64,000 bases of DNA from Litomosoides sigmodontis (GCA_963070105.1 OY718808.1:2282238-2346237); one strand, 5' to 3'. Positions 16,253-28,562 are shown, numbered from the stretch's first letter. Numbers and translations: made by a program. The notes: generated from the letters alone by a model not told the origin.

Positions 16253-19090
16253 TTATTCGATTTTAAATTTCAAAACTAAAAATTTGATAAAGCAAGAAAT
16301 GACTTTTCCATTGGGCATTACTTCAATGGCACACACATGGCAGCTTTTCATGTAAGCATGAGGCTCTTGCAAATGCCATGGAGCAATTGCAATTCCATCA
16401 TTGAGCACGAAAATTCCGGTAATATTACTAACAATTACAACACATCTGAAAGAATAACAGCTCATCATTAATGCCTTTTCTCTTTCTCTTTGCCCCTTTC
16501 TCTCTCTCTCTCTCCCTCCCTTTCATTGCGTAAATTGGCATTTTTAAGAAAAGAAAGAAGAAATGAGAAGTTTAGCTGAATTAAACAAAAATGATGATAA
16601 CTTTAATCAGCACTTATCATTCATTTCCTCCCTTGATCATTCTAAGAGAATCTCTTATTAAAATAATGTTATTATCATCAATTTAATTAAATCACATATA
16701 TTGCTAGGAAAATGAATAATATATGAGTGATTCACTTTCTTCAATTTAAAATTTGAAACTCTAATATTTTTTTTTGCATGAGTGAATTCATATCAACTAA
16801 ATTTAAATGGAACAGATAGTAAGGTTAAAAAATTGTTCATCACAATTCTTGTAAAATATTTTTCTAACATTGCTAAAATTGTAACCATAGAGTTAAAAAG
16901 GTTAAGAAAAAAGAACTAATCAAAATTTAACAAAAATAAAATTTTTTTTTTTCACCTGTCTCGAACGTCCGCTATTACACGTTTGTAAAAGCATTGCACT
17001 CGACGGATGAAATCCTGCGGTGTTTCGCTGCTTGATAATTGCTCAGGTTTTAAGAGCGGTACGTACGCTCTACCGTTTGATAAAATACCTTCGCGTTTCA
17101 ACTATCATGAATACGTGTAAACATTATTAGCAATTATGAATACGTGTAAACAAAGTGAAATGTATTTATTTTGTTGAATTAAACCAAATTTGACCATCTA
17201 GCTCTGCGAGATAATTTGACCATTCATTGTGATAGTTGGAATGCTTCAATGTTACTATCAAATTAGCTCAATGATAGTTAAGAAATATAAATAAATATTT
17301 TCAGTTAATTCTAACAATAAGCTCTACAATATCCAATTTAATAATAACACTGATTGATTTTTTTCATCATAAATTTATCAAATAAAAAAGGGGAAAAAAA
17401 GAATTGTCAAGTGAAATCAACAACGACTGTCATCTTTTTTTTTTGTCCAAAAAGTGATTTACGAGAAACACGTGTACCTGCTTGGTTGTTAACCAGTACT
17501 TCTCGGAATTATCTCGAAAGCCTGCATATTCAGCTAATGATGGTTCCACACACAAGGTCCAATTATCAATGTGCAATGAACGTTGAATTGAACGTGCTGT
17601 TTCAATGCATCGTAACTCAGGTGATGTGAAAATCTATGTAATCAATAATATTTCATAATTTTTTCTTTTAATTTTAAAAATTATGCAAAATTGTAGGATA
17701 AATTTACTGACAATTTTAGGTTGATAATTGGCCAGTAGAATGCCTCGTCCAATTAATGCAGCACAAATTTTTCCATGCTCAGTGATCGGTGAGTCAATTT
17801 GATAGTGCGCAATTGGTCGTCTAAAATTGTTGTTTAACTGAACATTGAAAGGAACCGTTTTTCATTGAAATGCAAATGATGCTAATTTTTCAGCTAACAC
17901 AAACAACAGGCAGGCCTAATTACAGTAATAAAATAAAAGGAGCGAAATGGAAAGTGAATTAGGTCTTTTGATTGTCCAATAAATTGACAATCTCGTTACA
18001 CAAATCCTCTCTCATACTTTTCAATTAATCTTTCCAATTATCAAAGTTTCCGTAATAAGTAAAAATTTCAATTTACCGAAAGATTCTTTTCTTTCTGTTG
18101 TATTTGGATACCACGTAGCAAAAGTACTTACCTATACATCTATATACCAGAGTACTTGTTACTTATACTCTTGTTACTTATATTCTTACTTCTTCTACCA
18201 AAGCAGTTGTTATATGCACATATATCAAAACTAGTTGTTACCTAGATACCGCTGCCGACATGCCAAAGTATTTCGTTACTCAACCATACGTGTACACGAA
18301 CTATTTCTTAGGCACATACCTGTACAACCAAAGTACTTGTTACCTATACAACAGTTCTTGCTACCTATATTTTACAGGTATAAATAATAAACTAAACTTA
18401 ATAAAGACGATGGCATATTAAGATCGTATGGTCGATAAGTAGCAACATCACTTCTTCTTCGCACGAATGCACGATTGAGCCAATTAGGAAATATTAGATC
18501 AATTGTTTCAGCACTAGTTATCCCGAATAAAATTAGCGAATGTGATCGTTGCATCTTAAAAAGAGAGATATTTAGATTAACATTTTTTAACAACTCTTTT
18601 AATTATCTGGTAATTTCAATTTTTATTAAAATTAATTTACAGCATATGATGAGAGGAATTCTCTAAAAGCTGTCATATGATCGATGACATTTATCGTTTT
18701 CGTTTTCTTTATAAATAAACATACTTTTGTATTAGCAATGCAAGCTGATAATGGAACCACAGGCGCTACACTAAAATAGCGAAAAATTTACAAACTCTGA
18801 TTTATGCTAATATCATATAATTAGCTTAATTTATTGATCAACATTTTTACGGTTAGCATAAAAATTATAAGCTAACAAAGGATAACTTTTGAGTATTTTT
18901 TAAATCCACACTGCCTACCTCATTGGTGACCGTGAAAAAAAAAAAACGCCAATATACCAGTTAAGAAATTTTCATTCATAAAATACTACAAACTTTGGTA
19001 GAATAAGATTTCGTAGCATTTTTTTTGAGCGTATCGAAATTGGTTTTCGTTTGTAATTCGCATATGCGCGAGCAATTGATGTACTTCGGT
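16253..19090 (-). CDS. PGAM/UBASH3-type histidine-phosphatase-fold protein, apparently catalytically dead
   Basis: Exons (minus): 19090-18990, 18770-18725, 18554-18376, 17820-17712, 17633-17478, 17101-16956, 16445-16253, all phase-consistent. The last five alone give 260 aa from an ATG at 18554; with the two upstream exons it is at least 309 aa and further 5' exons are likely. Family landmarks are an Asn-Met-Pro (LNMPSSL), DSPITEHGKICAALIGRG (compare PIT..G in UBASH3), FTSPELRCIETA (the SSPALRC motif with its Arg) and a late hydrophobic strand CVVIVSNITG. In active members the first strand carries an RHG motif and the late strand carries VAHA. Here they read LILFGITSAETID and VIVSNITG, so both catalytic His are missing. 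The fold is therefore probably kept as a pseudophosphatase, perhaps for binding. The stop is TAA at 16253. Confidence 0.78.
18105..18370. repeat. Degenerate repeat rich in AAAGTACTTGTTACCTATA
   Basis: At least six diverged units of about 25-45 bp carrying variants of CCAAAGTACTTGTTACCTAT fill the intron between the LNMPSSL exon and the PITEHG exon of the phosphatase-like gene. No coding frame fits. Confidence 0.7.
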
Positions 19091-19162
19091 CTGAAAGAAC
19101 GAATCTTGCGAAAAAGCACTAAATTATTTTAATTAAATAAATTAACACTGTATTTAAATGGC

Positions 19163-19404
19163 AGGATTTTTTTTCGAAATTGAATCGCACAGTATTAAAA
19201 GAAATTTTGTTGTTTCATGTAAATTTTGAAATAAACGATACAATTAATTTTACACTGCATGAAAGAATTTTGAAGAATGAAAAAAGTCTTACAGGCTGTG
19301 GTCTATTACTGTCCTATTACGAGACGTACGCACGTCAGATAAACAAAAAATATTATCAAAGTGTTATGCAACAGATGAATAGATTCCTTTCAAACGGTAA
19401 ATAA
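19163..19404 (+). CDS. Possible orphan exon/ORF of about 80 codons
   Basis: An open plus-strand frame follows a GGCAG acceptor-like site at 19162 and ends in NGK-stop, or at a GTAAAT donor after 19398. The composition is protein-like (YYETYARQINKKYYQ), but there is no in-frame upstream ATG, no compatible next exon and no recognised family. It lies just upstream of the phosphatase-like gene on the other strand. It could be a chance frame or a gene relic. Confidence 0.25.
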
Positions 19405-20378
19405 TGTTTAGAATTAATTAATGATTCTGATTAATAAATTAATTAGAAATTACTGATGCCTTTGCTTTTCCGACTTCTTACGTTTCTTCGTCCAACTCTT
19501 ACATTGTGCTGCTTCTCTCCACTCTCTCCAATATTTCCTCGTTTTGTTAGTATTCCTATGAAATTTTACTTTTCAACATCCATACAATCACATTTTGTAT
19601 AATTAAATTTTAAAGTATTTTTATAATTGAATTTGCAAGGAAAAAGCAAAAAAAAACCTTTTTTAATCGTTGATTCTAATTATAGAAAAATATTAATTTG
19701 TATAATTAACTTTTAAAGTGTTTTTCAGGAAAAGTAATCCAAGAAGTCTCAAACGCCAAAAAGAATCAAAATAAAAAAAAAACATGAAAGTAGCTTTCTG
19801 AAATTTCCAACATTTTCCAGCACTTATGCTGCTGATGAGTGAAATTTGAAGTCAGTATTTAGTTTTGTCTTATATTTTTAAAATTCTAACTAATAAGAAA
19901 TCCTTGAATTTGTTCTAATAAATCATCAGCAAGATTTCAAGCATTTAAATTTCACTAATTATTTATTTAAGTGAAATAAGAAGTACTCTTTAACTTAATT
20001 ACTTTTACTCATCTTTAATAGGTAGACCAAACCAGACCGGACGTCATCAGTGATTAATTGTCACAGTAAAATGTCAATAAACTTCGAAAAAATTTCACTA
20101 CATACTTTGCATGCATAAAATTGAAAATAATTTTTTTTTTGTAATTTAAGCGCTTTAATTGCCAATGATAATTTCATTGGTTTATCGGTGATAAACATTT
20201 AGAGGTTGTGCCGTATTGGCTTATTACATTTGATAACTGCAATTACATTTGGTATTTGATAGGAAATTTGTTTTCCTTCGCCTAAAAATAAATTTTGAAT
20301 TTTGCGCTTTTGAATTTTGCGCACAAAAGAAAGATACAGTAACGCTAGCTTCTCGATGATCACAATTAGCTTTGTTAG

Positions 20379-22805
20379 ATGAATGAACTATCAATGTCAC
20401 AATGTATATCGGATCCTTATCAATATGTTAATGGAATAATCGAGGATGCGCTAAAGGAAAGTGAAAAAATTTTGCTAAAATTAAAAACACAACGTGAAGA
20501 CGCAGCACTGAATGTGAAGAGCGAAACAGGTTCCTTCTCAAATACTGGAAATTTCCCGTTGCAGTTAAAGAAAAATAAAATAAGGATAGAGTAACAGTGC
20601 TTGGTAAATATTTTAAAGTATCTAGAAGATTTCAAAAAGGAACTAATTTATTTGAAATTTTAATTATATTAAAATATATGCATAAGCTAAAATTTTTTCT
20701 TACTCTCATAGCGGCAAATCTTTTCAGCTATGAATTTAGCAGATAAATATAGCATAGTTTACCTGATGAAAGTGATAAATGAGAATTAATTCTAAGTGAG
20801 AGTTTCTAACAATTAATACTCTCATTGCTATAAAAAATAAAATGAAATTCCAGAAAGTTAACTTTTTATCAATTTTAGTAATAGAAATTTCGCAGAAATT
20901 TTGGTAAAAAGTTTATTAAAATTAAGTCATATTTTTTAAAAGTAGGTTTTCAGTAGGAATAAGTGATGAAAAAAATGGAGAAAAACACAAACTTGCTATG
21001 GTTGATACACGTAGCACACTTGCACACAACGTTGCACAAATCGTACGTGAACTTCAAGTTTAAAGATTTATTTGCATTCATTAGTGATTTTACAATTTGA
21101 ATCTTTTCTTCAAATTTTTTTGTTTAAAGTGTAAATACTATAAACTATTGTAAATTGCATTAAGTTACAGTTAGATGACGCGTTGGAAGCAACGACATTA
21201 CAACAGCCACGAAAGATTAGTAGTGCATCGTGGAAGATTACAAACCTATTGCGTTTTCCCGTAAATGATGGAAAGCAGAATTTACGTCACAACGATCGAA
21301 TTTTCATATCACTTGATCAAAAATCAATAATGCTTATGCGTGAATATGATAGCTTTTCCAATCATACGCACCAACAGCACCAATCTAAATTTGACGAAAA
21401 AGCACCTCAACTGAACTCAACTGAACGGACAGCAGTATTCGATCGTCATCAACAGTCACGTCAACGTTCTTCCAGGTCTCTGAATGAAACGATCGCTGTG
21501 AATAGCATGTGAAAGAAAACAAAAAAAAAAAATAACAATTTCAATTTAGCAAACAGTTTCATGAAGAACCTTGCAAATTTGACGATGTAGCTCATCAACA
21601 ACAATTCACGAACTACGACAGCTTGCATCAGCAGCTAGTGAAGAGGATTGGTACCGAGATTCAGCTTCAATCCGACCAATTCCAGCAATCGCATCAACGT
21701 CAATCGCAAACGTAAAGCTTCAAGTTAATTACTAGGAAAGACTGTGATGTTTGCTTATTCGATAAATATCATTTTACTTTAAAGTGCCTTCGTGCTGTGT
21801 ATCATTTGAATAGTTATTTTCTTTTTAGTCGAATTAGCTTAACTATTCGCCTGATCTCTTAGTGACTGTGAACTAATGAGTTACAACTAGAAGTTATTCA
21901 ATTCAACTGCAATCCGAACAAATTTAGTGCAAATGCTTGAAATTAACTAGTAGGAAAGATTCGATGGTTTGTCTCTCAAATTATAATATTTTATAATTCT
22001 AGATGCAACGATAAAAACGAAGCCTTATCATTAAAGCAAACTATCCCAAGCTCACCATTCCAGAGTGATTCTTCACGTAATGAAGATGAAGCCAGAAGCA
22101 CAACGAAAAGCGACGGTTCACTTTCTAAAAGTTCCACTGAATTTGATGTAAGCTTATCTACCTTAAACACACACCCATGCATACCTTCTACTGCAATCCG
22201 ATCCGATCCGATCCGATTCGATCCAACAGCAATGCCATTTGCATAACACGCTTAAGTTAGATCTATTAGGCTTTGTGGATAAAAATTGCTAATCGTTTCA
22301 CTCACTCATCTATCTTCAATATGATGAAGTTTTTAGCTTTCAATAAGTGACTTAAGAAGAAGAGGTAATTTACTTGTGCTCATTTGTTTAACAAATTTTA
22401 ACACAGTACACGGAGCATAGTGTGTATGTTGTAAGATGTCTCACACCTGCAGTGATATCACTCATGCACTAATAGGCTTTACGTTTGCTGAAAGATAAAA
22501 GATAGCGAAGGTTGCAGTGCGACGAACACGTAAAACGTTGATGAATTACAGGTGACAACCATTGATAGCCTTCAGTGATAAGCAAGCATTAATGATAGAG
22601 GTGTTTTTGTTAGCATTCGATTGAAAAAGCATCAAATGAGCATGCCAAACGAGGAATGCACAGAAGACAACGGAAGTGTGATAATTCAGAATCGAAAGGA
22701 TATCGTAAGAAGCTTAATGAAAGCTATGCAAGAGCAACAAGTGACGCTAGCATTAGCATTCGTAGTGCAAGACGATCAGCGTCCGATCCATCTCTTCATA
22801 GTTAG
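20379..22805 (+). CDS. Unrecognised Gln/Ser-rich, mostly disordered protein (363 aa)
   Basis: Exons: 20379-20529, 20954-21057, 21171-21508, 21550-21711, 22003-22147, 22614-22805. All phases agree and the stop is TAG at 22803-22805. The start ATG directly follows TTTGTTAG, which could be a trans-splice acceptor. Residues 15-50 look helical (YVNGIIEDALKESEKILLKL), possibly a short coiled coil. The middle is rich in Gln and His (HTHQQHQSKF, HQRQSQ). The C-terminal third is Ser/Arg/Lys-rich (RSTTKSDGSLSKSS, SIRSARRSASDPS). I see no enzymatic motif, signal peptide or membrane segment. An adaptor, cytoskeletal or nuclear role is possible but not shown. The second exon could also start three bases later because the acceptor is CAGTAG. 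Confidence 0.65.
22196..22226. repeat. (ATCCG)n short repeat
   Basis: About five copies of ATCCG/ATTCG in the last intron of the Gln/Ser-rich gene. Confidence 0.8.
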
Positions 22806-23118
22806 TGCTCGCCGATGATTGTTGAAAATTTGAATTTTTCAGCAAAATTAATAGTATCAATGATAGATGAAGAATGAATTGACAGAGCAAAATTATTGCA
22901 TTTTTCAAAACTTATAATAAATTGAAAGGAAAAAAAACTGCACAAAATTTTAGGAATGTAAAACTTACATAAATAAAAGATTAAAAAAATTTCAACAATG
23001 TGTTTGAATTAGAAAATTTTTGTTAATTTTATCTGCCGTTGAATTAGATTCTTGCTTGATTGGTTAAGATGAATAGATGAATTCGTGAAATAAGAATGTT
23101 GCAAATTGAGGTGCAAAA
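22806..23118. other. Short intergenic spacer
   Basis: About 310 AT-rich bases between two plus-strand genes. The short same-strand spacing would allow an operon, but nothing proves one. Confidence 0.4.
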
Positions 23119-24165
23119 ATGAAACAGAAAAAGAGAGAGAAGAAGAAAGTTATGAGTGCGCTGGAACGTGAACTATTAGTTGAACCCTCTCCACCAAGTA
23201 TGAACAAAAGTTAACTTTTTATTTTACCAATGCTAAGTGATAGTAAGTGTAATTTCAAGTAGCATTAATTTCAATCATTTCTCCCTCACTGTCTTGCAAC
23301 GTTTATTGTTCATAAATTTCTACATAGGCCAATCAATTAGCCTGAGAATTTACGCTCGGCTTGCACCATTTGTAAACAATTTCACAACTCGTTAGGTTTA
23401 GTAAAACTAACTGTGATTACTTATCGGTAGTGCTCATAGCATTACACTGATAACAAAAGTTGAGATATAAATGAAAAGATATCATTAGAGAGAATTTATT
23501 TATGGATTTCACTGAAGAATTATTATATACTATAGGTATTGTTATCTCTCTCTCTCTCCCTCTTTCTGCGTCTCATTTTAATTATATAACAATTTAATGG
23601 ATATCAATTTGAAACTTAATTAATGAAAGCTATTTTGATTTAGAGGAGGATGAATTGAGTGGAAGGCGAGATGAGGCGGTAGATGAAATGGTGAAACGTA
23701 AAAAAGGACGAAAGAATAAAATTCAACAATCGGCAGAGCAGTACATTGCTACCGGTGCTGCATCGAAACAATCTCGTCCATTGATGATTGATCCAATGGG
23801 TCATCGAAAAGTAAAATACATTTTTTTTTCAAAAGAAATTATTCATTTAGACTGGCATAAATTTACATAATTAAATCAATAAGCATTACTAAATTTTACA
23901 CATTCATTAATATATTATCACCTCATCTCACATAATCAATGTACTACCAGTAAAAATTTCACTCAAATGAAATTTAAAATAATATCATCATAGGTTAATT
24001 GTAAGCGGCTAAACTATTCGGATAATTTAGAAAAGCTTTAAAACATTTTATTTCTATTTTCTGCATTAAAATAGTTCATGATGCATATTTCAGATTGTAA
24101 TGAAAGGATGGAAGCCAAATTTGAAAGTGAAAAAGATATGGTTACAGGATCCTTCTAAAGAATAA
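23119..24165 (+). CDS. Small highly basic protein (105 aa), unrecognised
   Basis: Exons: 23119-23197, 23644-23810, 24094-24165, phase-consistent, stop TAA. Two in-frame starts exist: ATG at 23119, which adds a Lys-rich leader KQKKREKKK, and ATG at 23152 (MSALERELLVEPSPP). The core is KRKKGRKNKIQQSAEQYIAT, then SRPLMIDPMGHRK, and the tail is GWKPNLKVKKIWLQDPSKE. High Lys/Arg content without a signal peptide or membrane segment suggests a nuclear, nucleolar or ribosome-associated protein; this is inference. Consistent splice sites and the even protein-like composition across three exons support a real gene. AATAAA-like signals follow at about 24187-24205. Confidence 0.68.
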
Positions 24166-24498
24166 CACTGTTTCAAGTTAACTTAGAAAAAAATAAAAAT
24201 AAAGAAGACAGTCATCTTCCAATTAATCTTTCGTTATTTTCTTCTTTATTTTTTAAATTCATGCTCTTATTATTTTTTCTCTTTTCTTTTACAATTATTT
24301 TTCTACCTCCACTAATTTACTTCCTTTCGAGGAACAATCAAAATTTCAATTTTTTGGAAATTTATGAGGTATTATTAGATCCTCAAAAATTGCACTCACA
24401 TGCTCTGCTTGATCATTTTCAAGCGTAGATCGTGCCACACTGCTCATTCATTTTAATTTTTTAATTGAACTCATCATTACTAAATTAACTCATCAAAA
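24166..24498. other. Convergent 3' flank
   Basis: AT-rich spacer between two converging genes. It holds AATAAA-type sequences on the plus strand just after 24185 and no coding signal. Confidence 0.5.
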
Positions 24499-26789
24499 TC
24501 ATTTATCAGACGGTCCACTCGAATTAAGCGACAGGATGAAACGATTCTTTGCAGCAAAATATAAGTGAACAAAAGCAGAGCAAAAATGAATGATTAGCAT
24601 TACTGTAAGCAAATGAAACAGTAATCGATGAGTTGCTATCACCGTGAAATAGATTACCTGTGCAATTGATGTAAGCGTTAACACGCAACGTGTAATGTGC
24701 TCATAGAGAAACTGTAAGTAAATTCGCTCATTATCTGTTAGGTAAGCTTGAAGCGTTAGAAGATTTAAGAAGGTGTGAAATGGCCAGAAAGAGAACGCAA
24801 ATCAAATTTCGCATATTAGCCAATTTCATGCTCAGTGCGAAGTTAATGCTAAAAGCAGCCACACATACTGTAGTAAGTGCATTTTATTTCCAAGCTATTA
24901 CTTTACACTAACAATTCTAATCAAATTACACAATTGTAAAAGTAAAGTGAGAAGTGAAAAAATTTGAAAAACTTAATTATTGCTGTTGAATTGAAAGTTT
25001 AAATATAAATGATCGTACCATGTATTTCTTAGAAATTGGAATATAGTATTCCATTGCTCCTTGATTGTTTCGCTTCGTTTTAAGAAATAAATGGAAGTAA
25101 TGGGTAATGATTAGCCATACGACGACCGACGCGGTGAAAATAGTATTGCACAATGGATAGAACACATTACAGTTTTTAAAATTAATTGTAAAGAGCAAAA
25201 TTATAATTGCTGTTAGCGCAGCAGCCTGAAAATGATGACGTATTTACGACGTAAAAGTGATCGGGCAGTTGTGAAACTTGTAACCCTTCTAACGCTTTAC
25301 TCATTCTTCTTCTATACAACATACGCCATTTTAGAGAACTACTTGTGGCTACTTAATTCAGCAGTTTGGGATTGATATTCAAAAAATTGCAACTTATGAC
25401 ATCATTCTAAAAACAACAATTAATATTTCTGACATTTTAAGTATTAGAATTAACATAGCAAGTGTTACTTCAGCTACGGATAGCAAAACCTAAAGCTTAC
25501 TAATTCTATGCTATCAATACCAATTGATATAGCACCAGGTCTCATCAAGTAATTTCCTTTCTCAATTTTTTCCTCAAATGCGTCACCCGTTGTCTCATTT
25601 GCAAACGGTGAATTCACATCGATTTTCAAGCCACCATCAACAATTTCTTTCGAACGATCATTTTCATGAACTGCGAAAGAGTAGTTATAAGGTTATTAAT
25701 GAACGGTAATGTAGTAATTAATAGTTTATTAAATTTTTCATTTCACTCACTTTAATGGATATCAGAAACTTTGGGTTCATTTTTTTTTGTCTTGTGAATG
25801 CCTAATTAGATATTGGCATTTAAACTATAAACTGTGTTGAAAATTTTTTGTGAAAAGATTTGCTTAAGAAAATTTTATTTAAGCAAAAAATAACTTAAAT
25901 ATTCAGCCATATTTGTTTTAAGTTGAGCACATACAGTTAATACTAAAGGTCGCAATTTTTTTTGGGTGACGTGGGAAATTTTTGAATTTCATCTTTAGAA
26001 ATTAAGACTTGATCGACAAATTGAAGTCAACTAATGAATTTATTATTGCAAGTTCTGAAGAAGATTACACGATGAAAATCCTAAATGCTTACTTCCTTCC
26101 TTCGCCCATAATGTATTTTGCCATTGGGTAATATCAAATTCCATTTCATTCAAATTCTCCCCCTGTAATTTCACTTTTACTAACTAATTGAGTAACTAGC
26201 TAACTGACTGAGAAGCATTCCAAAACTGGATAACTAGTTAGGATTTCAATAATACAATCGATTGTCGGGTAGCCTTTTAACAATTCGCCTATTACTATAT
26301 ATTCCTAAATCAGTAATAGGATTCATAAGATGATTTCTGGATATTGAAATTAACAATTATCACTTCAATAATAATAAATAATTATCACTTGGTTTATTAT
26401 CACTTTCACCTAGAGAAAAATTGGAGGAGAAGAAACTTATTGTAGAGAGAGACTTCTTCTTTCTAAACTTGTCCTACAGCGTAGTGACCTCTACGACAAA
26501 TGTCCCTCTCTCATTGCTTGCGGATCGCTTCACTCTCAGAAGTGAAACGATAACTAAATGAATAAAAAAAAAAAGAAAACGAACCTTCGACAAAGTATTC
26601 GCTGCAAACTTTCCACTAGCAGTTGATGCTACCGAATGTTGCAACTCATCCTTCTTTCTTCTAATCATTTTTTCGAATCGTCCCCATCTATGCGGTAAAT
26701 CTTGTCTTTTCAGTTTAACATGATCGTTTGTGCTATCGTTAATTTTGCACGAACTTCCACTTCTTTCACACTCTTGCGAATACCTAATT

Positions 26790-26872
<83 letters not shown>

Positions 26873-27661
26873 TAAATCATACAGGCAAGAAAAGAAGGAA
26901 GGAATTTGAATAGAATAAAGCAAAAGAAAAAAGAAAATGATGGAAATGCAAAAGGAATTTCTCGGTCAGACGAAACAATTCATTAGTCAGTCATATCTAC
27001 GTTATTAACTACGAACTAATTTTATCATTTAACTTATTCACTGAAATTAAATGTCCAAGTGAAGTAATATAGCATAAAATTAATCTTTATTAAAATCAGA
27101 GTCTATTTACTTTCCACGACAATTACTTACCATATTTTACACTGTTGGAGTTTTTTTTCCTATTTTAAAACAACTTTTTTCACGCATTTTTTATTTTAAA
27201 ACAATTTTTTCACACACCGTTTCGCAACCATACAAAAGCAAATGCTTTTTTAATAATATTAAAAATTGTTCAAAATGAACAGAACTTATGCAATACCTTT
27301 AATATGTTATGTCGTTTCACGTCATCTTCAGATAGTGACCCTCTTAGTATCCCATTCACGGTTTTTTTCCTTCATTTTTATCATTATAAGAAAGTAATCG
27401 TGCTATGGGATTAGTCGAGTCTAAACTGAGTTCTTAGCCGAACTCTAATATGCACTGAGAATTACAAACATCACTACTTCCTAGGTCAGATTTCTTCTAC
27501 AAAATCCATCAACTGAAATCTTCATCACATTGTTGATTTTCATAGATTGAATATTCTTGTCGAAAAGGCAGTGGTCACCTCATCTTTTTCTCCTCTACAT
27601 TTTGGCTGGTTGATTTTGAGTGTTTTCCATCACTCTCTTCGGTGGTTTTCATTTCCATCAT
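24499..27661 (-). CDS. Protein with hydrophilic N-terminus and four transmembrane segments (313 aa)
   Basis: Exons (minus): 27661-27579, 26783-26585, 26162-26093, 25670-25501, 25225-25019, 24711-24499, phase-consistent, stop TGA. The ATG follows a TTTACAG acceptor-like site by four bases, a plausible trans-splice start. Residues 1-170 are hydrophilic and charged (RWGRFEKMIRRKKDELQ). Then come four hydrophobic stretches: LTAIIILLFTINF, FTASVVVWLIITHYFHLFL, LTSIAQVIYFTVIATH and LLFHLLTVMLIIHFCSAFVH. The layout, a soluble N-terminus followed by four membrane passes, resembles ciliary transition-zone proteins such as TMEM237, but I cannot show homology. The intron before the last exon contains a hydrophobic frame that may be an alternative exon. 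Confidence 0.62.
25232..25375 (+). CDS. Possible 47-aa single-pass microprotein inside an intron of the opposite-strand gene
   Basis: The ATG-initiated frame reads MMTYLRRKSDRAVVKL, then a hydrophobic stretch LVTLLTLYSFFFYTTYAIL, and ends in AVWD-stop. A GCAGCAG acceptor-like site lies seven bases upstream. The opposite strand is not open here. The size and one hydrophobic helix fit a small membrane subunit, but an ORF this short can arise by chance. Confidence 0.28.
   Translation: MMTYLRRKSDRAVVKLVTLLTLYSFFFYTTYAILENYLWLLNSAVWD
26794..26869. repeat. (AT)n microsatellite
   Basis: About 38 AT units in the first intron of the four-TM gene, a few bases from the acceptor of its second exon. The open Ile/Tyr frame through it is an artefact. 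Confidence 0.97.
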
Positions 27662-28562
27662 ATAACTGTAAACTTTGTTACAAACAGTGTAGCAGCAGTA
27701 AATCAATGATTTTTTTCCTTTTCCATCACCTTTACATATTGTCCTTTTACAAATTTTAATCTGCATAAAGTGTAATTTGATGTGACAATTTGCATAAAGC
27801 GTTCAATTGGTCCTCATTGGAACTTAAACTTTTTAATTGAATTAAAATTGTTCTTATTACTTCCGCTGCTTCTTGTCGTATTGTAATGGTCAGTAGCAAT
27901 AAAAGTTAAAAACTTATCTATTAATAACTAGCATTACATAGAAACTTTAGCAAGCAAAAAAGCTTCGTAGCACTTCGTAAACTTCAATTCTCAATGAAAT
28001 CCAACATTTTTGGCATATATGCAATAATTTTGCAGTATAACGAAAATACTAAGATGAGGCAGCAACGAACAGTCACTAAATGCCTATTTTTCACATCTGC
28101 TAAAAGAAGTTCGGAAGTAGTCAATTTCAAAATATCCTATCCCCTATAACAGCCGCAATCGAAGACACATGCACAACTTGCAGGAGCAGTTATTAATTTA
28201 ATAAAGTGGCAAACCAGTCTTTAGCCATTGGGAAGGTTGGTTTCATGTTGCGGTTTCTCGCGAAAAAAATTATTGGTACTTTTGAAGAGAAATAGAGATT
28301 GAGAGTGTCTCGAAGTTCTTCAATTATGCGTAGGCGAAGGCATAGAGATGATGTGGCTGTGCATTCTCAGTTGTGAGTTTACGCTGTCATGTTGACGGAT
28401 GGTTTGTGGTGCTTTCTACGATTACCGTAGCTGATTTCCTTCTGTTCATCTAGTTTTGACAAAATTTTGTAAATTTTGAAGGTTGTAAAAGGCAATATTG
28501 GCTGCTTTCAAAGGAACGTCCTGTCTTTTCCACGTTTCTGACGTCTACTTAAGTCATTTCTG
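27662..28562. other. Divergent intergenic region
   Basis: About 900 bp between the minus-strand four-TM gene and plus-strand ataxin-3. It must hold both promoters. I see no gene and cannot assign specific elements. Confidence 0.5.
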
